Assembly (NCBI GenBank): GCA_963775805.1
Contig: CAVZKG010000002.1
Coordinates: forward strand, 620,001-684,000
DNA length: 64,000 nt
From: JAFAMB01 sp963775805
GTDB taxonomy: Bacteria; Verrucomicrobiota; Verrucomicrobiia; Chthoniobacterales; JAFAMB01
Direction of reading: 5' to 3'
Below are positions 25,463 through 34,608 of the stretch, piece by piece. The notes beneath the pieces were generated by a model that saw nothing but the letters and a program-made list of their open reading frames with translations, did not search any database and was not told the origin of the DNA. Both the position numbers and the translations under genes were made by a program. Numbering within the stretch: the first letter of the stretch is position 1; the number at the start of each line of letters is the position of its first letter.

Positions 25463-26743
25463 CTATTTGGTCAATTCCAGAACAGCTCCCAATGAGGCAA
25501 GCGCCTCCCAATATTGTGGGTACGTCTTAGCCACGCAGCCTGGATCCGAAATGGCGATTCCCGAAATCAGCAGACCCGCCAGAGCGAAGGCCATCGCGAT
25601 GCGATGGTCGGAATAGGTTTCGATCCGAGTCGGAATCGATTGCCCGGCCAACGAGGGATCCGAATGCACGATGAGATCATTACCTTCCTCAACTGCCAGG
25701 TTCCATCGAATACGATTGAGCTCGGTCGCAAGGGCCGCAATTCGATCGCATTCTTTGACACGCAGGTTTGCGATTCCTGTGAACCGGACCGGCCGTTCGT
25801 TAAATGCGGCCAACACCGCCAAAGTGGGCACTGCGTCCTGCATTTGCGATCCATCGATTACGGACGGCATTCGCGGGAATTGAGAAATCAACCGATACGA
25901 CGCAGCATCCGGCTGGCTAAACGCGTTGGGAGCCAAACCGATATCAATGGAGCCACCGGTTAGTGCCTGCGCCGCCCAAATGTAGGTCGCTGCCGAGGCA
26001 TCCGGTTCGATCGCAAAATCGGTCGGCTGGTATCCAGTTGGTTTCACACACCAAACCGTCTCATTCGGCCTTTCGACGCTCGCGCCGAAACGCCGCATCG
26101 CGGACACCGTGAGATCGATATAGCCGCGGCCTCCTATGTTGCCGCCCGCAAGTTCGATCTCGATTTTTCCACGACCGCATGCCGCCGTCATCAAGAGCGC
26201 AGAAACGTATTGGCTGGATAAACTCGCATCGATCACAACGTGGGCGCCTTTCATCCCGCCATGGCCGTTGACGATCACCGGCGGACAGCCATCCGTTGCC
26301 CAGATGTCGACCCCGAGGTTCTTCAGTGCATCGACCAGCGGCGCGATCGGCCGTTTTCGCATCTGTGTGTCGCCATTAATAACGGTCGTGCCGTCGATGT
26401 TCGCGGACGCTGCAACGAGAAAACGCGTCGCCGTTCCGGCGTTCCCCAGGAATAGAGACTCACGTGATGCCACAAGTTGGCCCTGTCCGGTTACGATGAA
26501 GGTCGTCTCATCTGGTTCTTCGATCGTAACGCCCATTTGACGCAACGCTTTTGCCATGTACAACGTGTCGTCACTTTTCAGTGCGCCGGTGAGGCGGCTG
26601 GTGCCGTTTGCAAGGCTCCCTAGCAGCAGAGCGCGATTAGTAATCGACTTGGAGCCAGGCAATGTCAGCCGTCCAATAAGCGGGCCGCTAACCGGTTTCA
26701 CCGTGATGCACGTCCCTTCATTATTCGCTGGTCCGCTTGTCAT
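25463..26743 (-). CDS. aroA: 3-phosphoshikimate 1-carboxyvinyltransferase (EPSP synthase)
   Basis: Transfers the enolpyruvyl group from PEP to shikimate-3-phosphate in aromatic amino-acid synthesis. It has 426 residues. The opening LPGSKSITNRALLLGSLANG matches the conserved PGSKSxxNRAL motif, LGNAGTATRFL holds the PEP-binding region, and RVKECDRIAAL with SYDHR-like YSDHRIAMAFAL lie near the end. The residue after LGNAG is Thr, the usual glyphosate-sensitive class pattern. The gene ends facing corA. A repeat element (26772-26904) lies just upstream of its start and may overlap its promoter. Confidence 0.95.
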   Translation of the reverse strand: MTSGPANNEGTCITVKPVSGPLIGRLTLPGSKSITNRALLLGSLANGTSRLTGALKSDDTLYMAKALRQMGVTIEEPDETTFIVTGQGQLVASRESLFLGNAGTATRFLVAASANIDGTTVINGDTQMRKRPIAPLVDALKNLGVDIWATDGCPPVIVNGHGGMKGAHVVIDASLSSQYVSALLMTAACGRGKIEIELAGGNIGGRGYIDLTVSAMRRFGASVERPNETVWCVKPTGYQPTDFAIEPDASAATYIWAAQALTGGSIDIGLAPNAFSQPDAASYRLISQFPRMPSVIDGSQMQDAVPTLAVLAAFNERPVRFTGIANLRVKECDRIAALATELNRIRWNLAVEEGNDLIVHSDPSLAGQSIPTRIETYSDHRIAMAFALAGLLISGIAISDPGCVAKTYPQYWEALASLGAVLELTK

Positions 26744-26771
26744 AAAGTACCGGATAGGCTGCGGAGCAACC

Positions 26772-26904
26772 TAGGATAGCCGTCTCGGCTGTCCAGGTGG
26801 CTTTACGTACAGCTGGTTACTTTACTGGTGCACCAGCTGGGAACGACGCACGTCTTGATTAGAACCTCCCACATAACGAGCCGACAGCCGGGACGGCTAT
26901 CCTA
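26772..26904. repeat. 133-bp element with nested inverted repeats (TAGGATA family)
   Basis: The ends at 26772-26793 and 26883-26904 are inverted copies of each other with one mismatch in 22 bases. Each end is TAGGATAG plus an AGCCG/CGGCT hairpin. Inside lies another inverted repeat, CAGCTGGT and ACCAGCTG, around positions 26813-26840. There is no open frame. It occupies the gap between the start of aroA and the end of the uracil-DNA glycosylase gene, both on the minus strand. The structure is that of a REP doublet or small non-autonomous element. Confidence 0.8.
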
Positions 26905-26921
26905 CATTCGCGCCACAGCGG

Positions 26922-27554
26922 CTAAACCCTTTCGATCCACGCGGGATGATTCGCGATCAAGGCGAGAGCCGATTTTGTCAAAGTTTTACCCGGCTCGATT
27001 CGGTGCCAGGGGGATGCACCGGAAGGATGTGGCAGGGGAATGAGGTCGAACGCCGTGCCGAACTTTTCGATTCGAACTGTTTTGCCGACCAGTTCTGCTA
27101 GCATTGGCAGGTTCTCCAGAAACTGGCCAATCGCCAGTTTGCCGACAGGGATCACGAGGGCCGGGCGTAGGATTCTAATTTCTGCGCGCAACCATGCGCC
27201 GCACTCAGCGACTTCTTCCCTGGAGGGAACACGATCGCCTCCCAGCGAAGTCTTGCCCGGAAAACAGCGGCACACAGCCGCCATGTAAACCGTTTTGCGA
27301 AATTGCGTTTCGTTGACCCCGATCTCCTGTTCGAACCATTTAAACATCGCTTTGCCGGCGGTCCATGCGAATGGACGCCCAAGAACGGGCTCCTTCACTC
27401 CTGGAGCTTGGCCGACTAGCATTACCCGGCTCAGGACCGGCCCTCCCGAGACCGGACTCGATTGCATTTTAGGGCATCTCCGACAGGCCTGGAGCGCGTC
27501 GACGTGCTGTTCCAGCTCGTTTTGAGCCTTTAAATTCAATTTTTTTACGTTCAT
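26922..27554 (-). CDS. Uracil-DNA glycosylase, Fe-S family (type 4/5-like)
   Basis: Removes uracil from DNA. It has about 210 residues from the ATG at 27554; the frame runs on upstream to 27614 but would overlap accB. Motif A is VMLVGQAPGVKE, followed by GRPFAWTAGKAM, and motif B is HPSGASPW. Cysteines that could hold a 4Fe-4S cluster are CRRC near the N-terminus, then one in AVCRCFPGK and one in EVAECGAWL. This is the pattern of family 4/5 enzymes rather than UNG. It diverges from accB. Confidence 0.87.
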   Translation of the reverse strand: MNVKKLNLKAQNELEQHVDALQACRRCPKMQSSPVSGGPVLSRVMLVGQAPGVKEPVLGRPFAWTAGKAMFKWFEQEIGVNETQFRKTVYMAAVCRCFPGKTSLGGDRVPSREEVAECGAWLRAEIRILRPALVIPVGKLAIGQFLENLPMLAELVGKTVRIEKFGTAFDLIPLPHPSGASPWHRIEPGKTLTKSALALIANHPAWIERV

Positions 27555-27603
27555 AAACTCCCGTCCTCGCGGCTGAAGATCTACTTGCGCGACCTTCCTA
27601 CCG

Positions 27604-28104
27604 ATGCCTAACATGGGACCCTACCCAGGAGATACCACTTTGGAATTAAAAGACATCAGAGCCATCATCGATTTGATGAAAAAGAACGATTTGGCTGTCT
27701 TCAAACTCGAGAAAGAGGGATTCAAGATCGAGCTTGAAGCGCATCGTCACCCGGCGCCTTCAGTTTCATTTCCGTACGAGCAGCATGTCAACAGCACCCC
27801 ACCGCCGAAGGAGGGTTCTGCTGCCGGCCAAACCCTGTCAACGGCTTCCACGCCAGGTGCGAAAACCGACTACAAAGAGGTCGTGTCACCGATGGTCGGG
27901 ACATTTTACCGCGCGCCTTCTCCCGATTCGGCTCCTTATGTCATGGAAGGCCAGGAAGTGGCCGAAGAAACCGTCGTTTGCATTATCGAGGCGATGAAGG
28001 TGATGAATGAGATCAAGGCCGAAATCAAAGGGGAGATCGTTGAGGTCCTGGTCGAGAACGGGACCGCCGTTCAATTTGGGCAGCCACTCTTCAGGGTGAA
28101 GTAA
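27604..28104 (+). CDS. accB: Acetyl-CoA carboxylase biotin carboxyl carrier protein
   Basis: Carries biotin between carboxylase and carboxyltransferase in fatty-acid synthesis. It has about 166 residues. The N-terminal part LKDIRAIIDLMKKNDLAVFKLE matches BCCP, then a Pro/Ala/Ser-rich linker, then the biotinyl domain with EAMKVMNEI where Lys is biotinylated, ending QFGQPLFRVK. The exact start (27604, 27613 or a TTG near 27640) is uncertain. accC follows two bases later, so the pair is one operon. Confidence 0.94.
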   Translation: MPNMGPYPGDTTLELKDIRAIIDLMKKNDLAVFKLEKEGFKIELEAHRHPAPSVSFPYEQHVNSTPPPKEGSAAGQTLSTASTPGAKTDYKEVVSPMVGTFYRAPSPDSAPYVMEGQEVAEETVVCIIEAMKVMNEIKAEIKGEIVEVLVENGTAVQFGQPLFRVK

Positions 28105-28106
28105 TC

Positions 28107-29471
28107 GTGTTCAACAAAATCCTGATCGCCAATCGGGGCGAGATCGCGTTGCGGATAATCCGTGCCTGCAAAGAACTCGGGATACCCACTGTTGCCGTTT
28201 ATTCCGAGGCGGATGTGGACTCGCTACACGTGCAACTCGCCGACGAGTCGGTCTGCATTGGCAGAGCGCCCAGCTCTGAAAGCTATCTGAAAATCGATCG
28301 GATCATCAGTGCCGCCGAGATCAGCGATGTCGACGCAATCCATCCAGGGTACGGTTTTCTCGCTGAGAATGCGCATTTCGCGGAGGTCTGCGCCAGTTGC
28401 AATATCAAGTTCATTGGCCCGTCGCCGTCCGCGATCCGGATGATGGGGGATAAAAACGCCGCCCGCGAACAGGCTATTAAGGCGGGTGTACCGGTCTCGC
28501 CGGGAAGCGATGGAATCATCGGAACCGAGACAGAGGCGCTAAAGATCGCGAAGCGAATCGGTTATCCGGTCATGATCAAAGCGGTAGCCGGTGGCGGTGG
28601 CCGGGGAATGCGCGGAGCGCACAATGACGCCAGTCTGATTCAAGGCTTTCACGCGGCCCGAGGTGAGGCCGAGAAAGCGTTCGGCAACGGCGGCGTTTAC
28701 ATCGAGAAACTGATCGATCGCCCGCATCACATCGAGTTTCAGATCATTGGCGATAGCCATGGGCGTCTTGTGCATTTGGGTGAGCGCGACTGTTCAATTC
28801 AAAGACGGAACCAGAAGATTATCGAAGAATGTCCTTCACCGTTGGTCGATAGAAAACTCAGAAAGCAGATGGGTGACTGCTCGGTGCAACTTGCCAAAGC
28901 AGTTGGCTACGAGAATGCCGGGACGATGGAATTTCTGGTCGATCGCCAGGGCAAATTCTATTTCATGGAGATGAATACCCGGATCCAGGTGGAGCACCCG
29001 GTCACTGAGGAGGTCTATAGCTGCGATCTGGTGAAGGAACAGATTCTGATCGCGGCCGGCGCTCATCTCTCCGAGCATGTTGCCAATGCACAACCGCGAG
29101 GACACGCGATCGAGTGCCGGATTAATGCGGAAGACCCAGCTAACAATTTTATGCCGTCTCCGGGTAAAATCGATCTCTACTATGCTCCGGGCGGCCGTGG
29201 AGTTCGGGTGGATTCCCACGTTTACTCAAACTACACGATCCCCCCAAACTACGATTCAATGATTGCGAAACTGATCTGTGTCGGTTCTTCGCGCGAATCG
29301 GCTATTCGTCGTATGCGACGAGCACTGAGTGAGTATCTGATTTCAGGGATCAAGACGACAATTCCGTTTCAGATGCAGATTATGCAGAATCCGGATTTCA
29401 TCCTTGGGGATTTCGATACGAGTTTTGTCGAAAAGATGACAGGTCCAAAGCGACTTGAGCTGAAGCCGTGA
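28107..29471 (+). CDS. accC: Acetyl-CoA carboxylase biotin carboxylase subunit
   Basis: ATP-dependent carboxylation of biotin on AccB. It has 454 residues starting at a GTG (FNKILIANRGEIALRIIRACKELG). The ATP-grasp loop is GGGGRGMR near residue 164, and the active-site motif is MNTRIQVEHPVTE near residue 292. Its TGA overlaps the GTG start of thiE by four bases. Confidence 0.97.
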   Translation: MFNKILIANRGEIALRIIRACKELGIPTVAVYSEADVDSLHVQLADESVCIGRAPSSESYLKIDRIISAAEISDVDAIHPGYGFLAENAHFAEVCASCNIKFIGPSPSAIRMMGDKNAAREQAIKAGVPVSPGSDGIIGTETEALKIAKRIGYPVMIKAVAGGGGRGMRGAHNDASLIQGFHAARGEAEKAFGNGGVYIEKLIDRPHHIEFQIIGDSHGRLVHLGERDCSIQRRNQKIIEECPSPLVDRKLRKQMGDCSVQLAKAVGYENAGTMEFLVDRQGKFYFMEMNTRIQVEHPVTEEVYSCDLVKEQILIAAGAHLSEHVANAQPRGHAIECRINAEDPANNFMPSPGKIDLYYAPGGRGVRVDSHVYSNYTIPPNYDSMIAKLICVGSSRESAIRRMRRALSEYLISGIKTTIPFQMQIMQNPDFILGDFDTSFVEKMTGPKRLELKP

Positions 29472-30094
29472 ACCCTCTTACGAGCTGTTTCCTATACGGA
29501 ATCGTCGATCTCACCTACGTCGCGCCTGATCGCGCCGAGTTAGTGGCTACGCGCCTCATTGAAGGCGGCGTCGACATACTGCAACTCCGCGCGAAGGAGT
29601 GCTCGAAATCAGAGATTTTGAAGCTTGCGAAGGCGATCGCTCCGATTACCCGAGCGGCTGGGGTGCCGTTCATTTTGAACGATTACCCGGATTTGCTTCG
29701 AGAAGCGGATGCCGACGGGTGCCATGTTGGTCAGGAGGATTTTGCTGTCGATGAAGCACGCAAGATGGCGGGACGCAGTTGTATTATAGGGAAGTCGACG
29801 CACACGGTGGCTCAGGCCCAGACCGCCGAACAGGAAGGCGCTGATTACATCGGATTCGGACCATTATTTCCGACCGCCACCAAACCGAATGCAAAAGCGA
29901 TAGGTCTCGCGGACATACGGACCGTACACCAAAGGGTTACGGTGCCGATTTATTGTATCGGCGGAGTAAAATTGGTAAATCTTCCGGGCATTGTCGGCAC
30001 CGGGTGTAAACGTGTCTGTATCGTCTCAGAACTCTTGCTCGCCGAAGATATCAGGAAGCGGACTGCAGAAGTAAAGTCGGCACTGGTTCCGTGA
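29468..30094 (+). CDS. thiE: Thiamine-phosphate synthase
   Basis: Joins the thiazole phosphate and hydroxymethylpyrimidine diphosphate moieties into thiamine phosphate. It has 208 residues with a GTG start coupled to the accC stop. TIM-barrel motifs seen are DILQLRAKE near residue 36, FILNDYPDLLREADADGCHVGQED, IGKSTHT and GADYIGFGPLFPTATK, then IYCIGGV. No TPP riboswitch is visible, as expected for a gene inside an operon. The link with accBC is unusual but clear from the overlap. Confidence 0.93.
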   Translation: MNPLTSCFLYGIVDLTYVAPDRAELVATRLIEGGVDILQLRAKECSKSEILKLAKAIAPITRAAGVPFILNDYPDLLREADADGCHVGQEDFAVDEARKMAGRSCIIGKSTHTVAQAQTAEQEGADYIGFGPLFPTATKPNAKAIGLADIRTVHQRVTVPIYCIGGVKLVNLPGIVGTGCKRVCIVSELLLAEDIRKRTAEVKSALVP

Positions 30095-30130
30095 TCGTAT
30101 TTCAAGCCAAACATCAAGTAAAGGTTCCGT

Positions 30131-30688
30131 ATGACCTGGTTGAACGAGCCCAAAAATTGGGAAGTGACCCCTGAGCGCCTGACTGTCGTTGCCGAGTCCG
30201 GTTCGGATTTCTGGCGCAAAACACACTACGGTTTTATCAGGGATAGCGGTCATTTCTTCTACGAATCGGTGTTGGGGGATTTTCAGATCGAAACGGAGTT
30301 CAGCGGGAAATATGAAGCCCTCTATGATCAAGCAGGAGTGATGGTCCGGCTCGACGAGACAGTCTGGCTGAAGACCGGAATCGAATATGTCCACGGCGTG
30401 CACTATGTCAGCGCGGTGATAACACGCGACTTTTCAGATTGGTCTGTTTTGCCGTTCAACGACTACCCCGGTTCGCTTCGGTTGCGCTTAAAGCGCAAAG
30501 GTGGAAGCGTCACGATCGAGTATTCTACTCCCGGAGTGGGGTGGGTGATGTTCCGAACCGCCTACTTGTCGCCTGCACACGAACTCCAGGTGGGACGAAC
30601 CGTGGCTGCCCCGGATGGGACCGGGTTTGAAGCGGTATTTCACGAGTATCATCTCACGCATCTGAGGCCGTCGAAGAGCGAGGCTTAG
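30131..30688 (+). CDS. DUF1349 domain protein
   Basis: A 185-residue protein of the DUF1349 family, which has a concanavalin-like jelly-roll fold. Typical features are FYESVLGDFQIETEFSGKYEALYDQAGVMVR, then WLKTGIEYVHG and SVVIT-like SAVITRDFSDW. There is no signal peptide. Molecular function is not established; some relatives bind or act on carbohydrates. It lies after thiE on the same strand. Confidence 0.85.
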   Translation: MTWLNEPKNWEVTPERLTVVAESGSDFWRKTHYGFIRDSGHFFYESVLGDFQIETEFSGKYEALYDQAGVMVRLDETVWLKTGIEYVHGVHYVSAVITRDFSDWSVLPFNDYPGSLRLRLKRKGGSVTIEYSTPGVGWVMFRTAYLSPAHELQVGRTVAAPDGTGFEAVFHEYHLTHLRPSKSEA

Positions 30689-30746
30689 CTCAAAGCACTC
30701 ATTTCCGGAGGCGGCAGGTTAATTTTTTTAGAATTCGAGCCCGGAG

Positions 30747-31448
30747 TTGAGCTACTTTGTTGCCGTGATCTCGTTGCTTGGCGCCGGGATGGGCGAGCCG
30801 ACCGCTGACGATCGGAAAGCGGAGGAGGAACGTCACAAAATGGTGGCCTGGCAGATCGAGCGTCGCGGGATTCGCGATGAACGAGTCCTGCAGGCGATGC
30901 GAGAGGTACCGAGGCACGAATTCGTTCCAAGCGAGGTCAAAGCGAGCGCGTACATCGATAGCGCGTTGCCAATCGGCTTCGGCCAGACCATTTCGCAGCC
31001 ATACATCGTGGCCCTCACGATCGCAAATCTGGCATTGCGCGCGCCAGATCGGGTACTTGAGATCGGTGCGGGTTCGGGCTACCAGGCGGCGGTTCTCTCC
31101 CGGCTGGTGACGCAGGTCTTTGCGATCGAGATCGTTGAGACGTTGGTTTTGCGAGCTGAATTCGATCTGCGTCGTCTACGGTATGAAAATGTTCTCGTGC
31201 GGAACGGCGATGGCTATCAGGGCTGGCAGGAAGAGGCTCCGTTCGACTCGATTGCCGTGGCGGCGGCCCTGGATCACGTTCCCCAGCCCCTTGTGAGGCA
31301 ACTGCGGGTTGGGGGGCGAATGGTGATCCCGATCGGCAATCAGAGTGGTCAGGAATTGATTCTGGTCGAAAGAGAAAGCGATGGCACTCGGATGCGTCCG
31401 CTCTGCCCTGTCAGGTTCGTACCATTCACTCGAAAACCGGACGACTAA
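30747..31448 (+). CDS. pcm: Protein-L-isoaspartate O-methyltransferase
   Basis: Repairs isoaspartyl damage in proteins using S-adenosylmethionine. The family motifs are clear: VPRHEFVP, IGFGQTISQPYIVAL, the SAM-binding VLEIGAGSGYQAAVLS near residue 97, and the late PxGN-like MVIPIGNQSGQEL. The first open start is a TTG at 30747, which gives a short hydrophobic leader. An ATG at 30789 gives a more typical cytoplasmic start. I cannot decide between a leader and a misplaced start. Confidence 0.93.
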   Translation: MSYFVAVISLLGAGMGEPTADDRKAEEERHKMVAWQIERRGIRDERVLQAMREVPRHEFVPSEVKASAYIDSALPIGFGQTISQPYIVALTIANLALRAPDRVLEIGAGSGYQAAVLSRLVTQVFAIEIVETLVLRAEFDLRRLRYENVLVRNGDGYQGWQEEAPFDSIAVAAALDHVPQPLVRQLRVGGRMVIPIGNQSGQELILVERESDGTRMRPLCPVRFVPFTRKPDD

Positions 31449-31508
31449 TTTCGTGTGCGCTCGATCTGTAATGTGGTAAGGGGAGTTTCGATTTTCAACA
31501 AACTACCT

Positions 31509-32417
31509 ATGCCAGTACTCGTCGTTGGTTCCATCGCCATTGATAGTGTCAAAACACAGCTCGAAGAACATCGCGAAGTCCTGGGCGGGGCCGCTTCCTA
31601 CGCGGCGCTCAGCGCAAGCTTTTTTTCGCCGGTGAACCTCGTCGGAATTGTCGGGACCGATTTTCCTCAGGAATATGTGGGACTTTTCAAATCCCGTGGA
31701 ATCAACCTCGAGGGACTTGAGGTCGCGGACGGGAAAACGATGCGCTGGTGGGGTGAGTACGAGTGGGACATGAACAAACGGCGGACGCTTGATCTCGAGC
31801 TGAATGTTTTTGAGACCTTTAGTCCGACCATACCGGAATCTTACAAAAAGACGCCGATTGTTCTCCTAGGGAACATCAGTCCGGTGCTGCAATCGCATGT
31901 GCTTGAACAGGTCGAGAATCCTCAATTCGTGATTGCTGACACGATGGATCTCTGGATCGCTACAACCAAATCGGCGCTCTTGAACCTCTTGAAGCGGGTG
32001 AATCTGCTGGTGTTGAACGACGGGGAAGCAAGACAACTGACCGAGGAGACGAGTTTGATCAAAGCCGGTAAAAAACTGATCGAGCTAGGGCCACAATATA
32101 TCGCGATCAAGAAAGGGGAACACGGCTGCTTGCTCCTTAGCAACGATCAATTTTTCAGCTGCGGGGCGTATCCATTGGAGGATATCCACGATCCCACCGG
32201 AGCCGGCGACACATTCGCAGGAGGATTTGCAGGATATTTGGCGGGACTTAAAAAAACGGAATTCGATTTCGCGGATCTGAAAATAGCCGTGGTTTACGGG
32301 AGCTTGCTAGCCAGCTATTCGGTTGAATCTTTCAGCATCGACAGATTGAAAGCGCTCACCCAAGACGACGTCGCGGCGCGATATGAAGTCTTTAAAGCGA
32401 TCAGCCAGTTCGCGTAG
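31509..32417 (+). CDS. PfkB-family carbohydrate/nucleoside kinase
   Basis: A ribokinase-fold kinase of about 302 residues from the ATG at 31509 (the frame is open from a GTG at 31455). Motifs are VVGSIAIDSVKT at the N-terminus, LGGAASYAALSASFFSPVNLVGIVGTDFP, and the catalytic DPTGAGDTFAGGFAGYL near residue 231 with the general-base Asp. The substrate is not clear from sequence; relatives are annotated as sugar or adenosine kinases. It ends at the strong hairpin at 32478, opposite groEL. Confidence 0.9.
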   Translation: MPVLVVGSIAIDSVKTQLEEHREVLGGAASYAALSASFFSPVNLVGIVGTDFPQEYVGLFKSRGINLEGLEVADGKTMRWWGEYEWDMNKRRTLDLELNVFETFSPTIPESYKKTPIVLLGNISPVLQSHVLEQVENPQFVIADTMDLWIATTKSALLNLLKRVNLLVLNDGEARQLTEETSLIKAGKKLIELGPQYIAIKKGEHGCLLLSNDQFFSCGAYPLEDIHDPTGAGDTFAGGFAGYLAGLKKTEFDFADLKIAVVYGSLLASYSVESFSIDRLKALTQDDVAARYEVFKAISQFA

Positions 32418-32477
32418 CTCGACAATCATTCCGTGTGCGGTAGTGCTTGAAGTCGAGATCGTCGCTGGAAAAGAAAA

Positions 32478-32503
32478 GCCCGTCCGGGATGAACCGGACG
32501 GGC
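32478..32503. terminator. Bidirectional intrinsic terminator between the pfkB kinase gene and groEL
   Basis: GCCCGTCCGG (32478-32487) and CCGGACGGGC (32494-32503) form a perfect 10-bp stem with a six-base loop. On the minus strand it is followed by a pyrimidine run (CTTTTCTTT), good for ending groEL. On the plus strand CTTCTTAATT follows, which could end the kinase gene. Confidence 0.9.
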
Positions 32504-32540
32504 CTTCTTAATTAAACGATCGGATATCGAGGGACGGATC

Positions 32541-34181
32541 TTAGTAATCCATGCCGCCCATACCGCCCATTCCACCTGGGCCGCCGGCTGCTGCCGGTTT
32601 ATCTTTTTCAGGAAGCTCAGTGACGATCGCCTCAGTGGTGAGCAACAGACCGGAGATCGACGCAGCGTTTTGCAACGCAGAGCGAGTCACCTTGGTTGGA
32701 TCGACGACGCCGGCCTTCACCAGGTCGACATAGTCACCAGTCGCAACGTTGTAACCTTCGCTGCCGGAACGATGCTTCACTTCTTGAACGATCAGTGCGC
32801 CTTCCTGACCGGCATTGTCTGCCAGCTGACGCAACGGGGATTCCACCGCTCTGCGAACGATTTCGAGCCCGGTTTTCTCGTCACCCTCGAGCTTGAGGTT
32901 GTCGAGCGCCTTTTGCGCACGGATTAGGGCCACACCGCCGCCAGGGACGATCCCTTCTTCAACGGCTGCACGTGTCGCGTGCAACGCATCTTCAACACGA
33001 GCTTTCTTTTCTTTCATCTCGGTCTCGGTTGCAGCGCCGACATTGATAACGGCAACGCCGCCCGCGAGCTTGGCAAGACGCTCTTGAAGCTTCTCGCGAT
33101 CGTAGTCTGAGGTCGTTTCCTCGATCTGTCTGCGGATCTGGCTGACGCGACCCTGGATGTCTTTGGTAGCGCCTTCGCCTTCAACGATCGTGGTGTTTTC
33201 CTTGTCGATCGTGATGCGTTTGGCACGGCCGAGATCGTCGAGCGTAATGTTTTCAAGCTTGATACCGAGGTCTTCGGTCAGACAACGTCCACCGGTAAGA
33301 ACGGCGATATCTTCGAGCATCGCTTTGCGGCGATCACCGAAGCCAGGAGCCTTGACGGCGGCAACCTGGAGTGTGCCACGCAGTTTGTTCACCACGAGGG
33401 TCGCAAGGGCTTCACCTTCGACATCTTCTGCGATGATCAGGAGCGGACGGCCAGCTTTCGCGACTTTCTCGAGCACAGGGAGCAGATCCTTGAGGCTGGA
33501 GATTTTCTTCTCATGGATGAGGATGTGGGCGTTCTCGAGGATCGTTTCCATGCTCTCCGCGTTGGTCACGAAATAAGGCGATAGATAACCTTTATCGAAC
33601 TGCATTCCTTCCACAACTTCGAGCGTGGTTTCGATCGACTTGGCCTCTTCGACTGTGATCGTGCCATCTTTGCCAACCTTGTCCATCGCGTCAGCGATGA
33701 TTTCGCCGATGGTCTTGTCCCAGTTAGCCGAGACAGTTGCGACCTGAGCGATCTCGGTGCGGTCCGAAACCTTCTTCGAGATTTTTGCCAGCTCAGCGAC
33801 AATCGCTTCGACTGCCTGCTGGATACCACGCTGGAGCGAGGTCGGATTGGCACCTGCGGTCACGTTTCGAAGGCCTTCGCGAAAGATCGCTTCGGCGAGT
33901 ACCGTGGCCGTGGTGGTGCCGTCACCAGCAACATCCGAGGTCTTCGACGCAACTTCGCGAACGAGCTGCGCGCCCATGTTTTCGTACGGATCTTCGAGCT
34001 CAATTTCCTTTGCTACGGTGACGCCGTCTTTCGTAATCGTCGGGCTACCGAACTTCTTGTCGAGGATCACATTCCGCCCGGATGGTCCGAGGGTTGCCTT
34101 CACTGCCTTGGCGAGTTTCTCCACGCCGCGCAGAAGCGCGTGCCGAGCCGCTTCATCAAACTGCAATTGTTTTGCTGCCAT
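32541..34181 (-). CDS. groEL: Chaperonin GroEL (60 kDa)
   Basis: Barrel-forming ATP-dependent chaperonin. It has 546 residues, with KATLGPSGRNVILDKKFG near residue 28, GDGTTTATVLAEAI near 86, and the typical GGM-rich tail (GGMGGMGGMDY). It follows groES in the same direction with a 32-base gap, as in most groESL operons. No CIRCE element was seen. Confidence 0.99.
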   Translation of the reverse strand: MAAKQLQFDEAARHALLRGVEKLAKAVKATLGPSGRNVILDKKFGSPTITKDGVTVAKEIELEDPYENMGAQLVREVASKTSDVAGDGTTTATVLAEAIFREGLRNVTAGANPTSLQRGIQQAVEAIVAELAKISKKVSDRTEIAQVATVSANWDKTIGEIIADAMDKVGKDGTITVEEAKSIETTLEVVEGMQFDKGYLSPYFVTNAESMETILENAHILIHEKKISSLKDLLPVLEKVAKAGRPLLIIAEDVEGEALATLVVNKLRGTLQVAAVKAPGFGDRRKAMLEDIAVLTGGRCLTEDLGIKLENITLDDLGRAKRITIDKENTTIVEGEGATKDIQGRVSQIRRQIEETTSDYDREKLQERLAKLAGGVAVINVGAATETEMKEKKARVEDALHATRAAVEEGIVPGGGVALIRAQKALDNLKLEGDEKTGLEIVRRAVESPLRQLADNAGQEGALIVQEVKHRSGSEGYNVATGDYVDLVKAGVVDPTKVTRSALQNAASISGLLLTTEAIVTELPEKDKPAAAGGPGGMGGMGGMDY

Positions 34182-34213
34182 ATTATTACTAACTCAGTTT
34201 TCCAAAGTTCTAT

Positions 34214-34507
34214 TTAACCGATGATGCCGAGGATATCGTCCTCGCGCATAATGAGGTAGTTTTCGCCGTCGATCTTGATCTCGGTGCCGCCATACTTGGA
34301 GATCAGCACCTTGTCGCCAACCTTCACATTGAAGTCGACCTTCTTACCGTTGTCGTCGAGCTTGCCGGTACCGAGAGCAACGACAGTGCCTTCCTGCGGC
34401 TTCTCTTTCGCCGTATCAGGAATGATGATACCACCCTTTTTGACTTCCTTCTCTTCGAGCGGTTGAACTATCACCCGGTCGCTGAGAGGTTTCACGTTAA
34501 TTGCCAT
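34214..34507 (-). CDS. groES: Co-chaperonin GroES (10 kDa)
   Basis: Heptameric lid of GroEL. It has 97 residues starting MAINVKPLSDRVIVQPLEEKE; the frame is open a further 16 codons, but AAGGAGGATAAAT just upstream fixes the start at 34507. The mobile loop (EKEVKKGGIIIPDTAKEKPQEG) and GTEIKIDGENYLIMREDDILGI are present. Confidence 0.98.
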   Translation of the reverse strand: MAINVKPLSDRVIVQPLEEKEVKKGGIIIPDTAKEKPQEGTVVALGTGKLDDNGKKVDFNVKVGDKVLISKYGGTEIKIDGENYLIMREDDILGIIG

Positions 34508-34556
34508 ACTCGTATTTATCCTCCTTGTTGATTTAATGTAGGTTCTAGGGACCAAC

Positions 34557-34588
34557 GAGCCGGCGGTGAAGGATTGAACCGCCAGCTC
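34557..34588 (-). terminator. Hairpin between dnaK and groES
   Basis: GAGCCGGCGGT (34557-34567) pairs with ACCGCCAGCTC (34578-34588) with one wobble pair and a ten-base loop. It lies in the 101-base gap after dnaK. On the minus strand no long T-run follows, so it may only partly terminate, or it may protect one transcript end. Confidence 0.45.
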
Positions 34589-34608
34589 GCTGGGTAATTT
34601 TTAAATTT

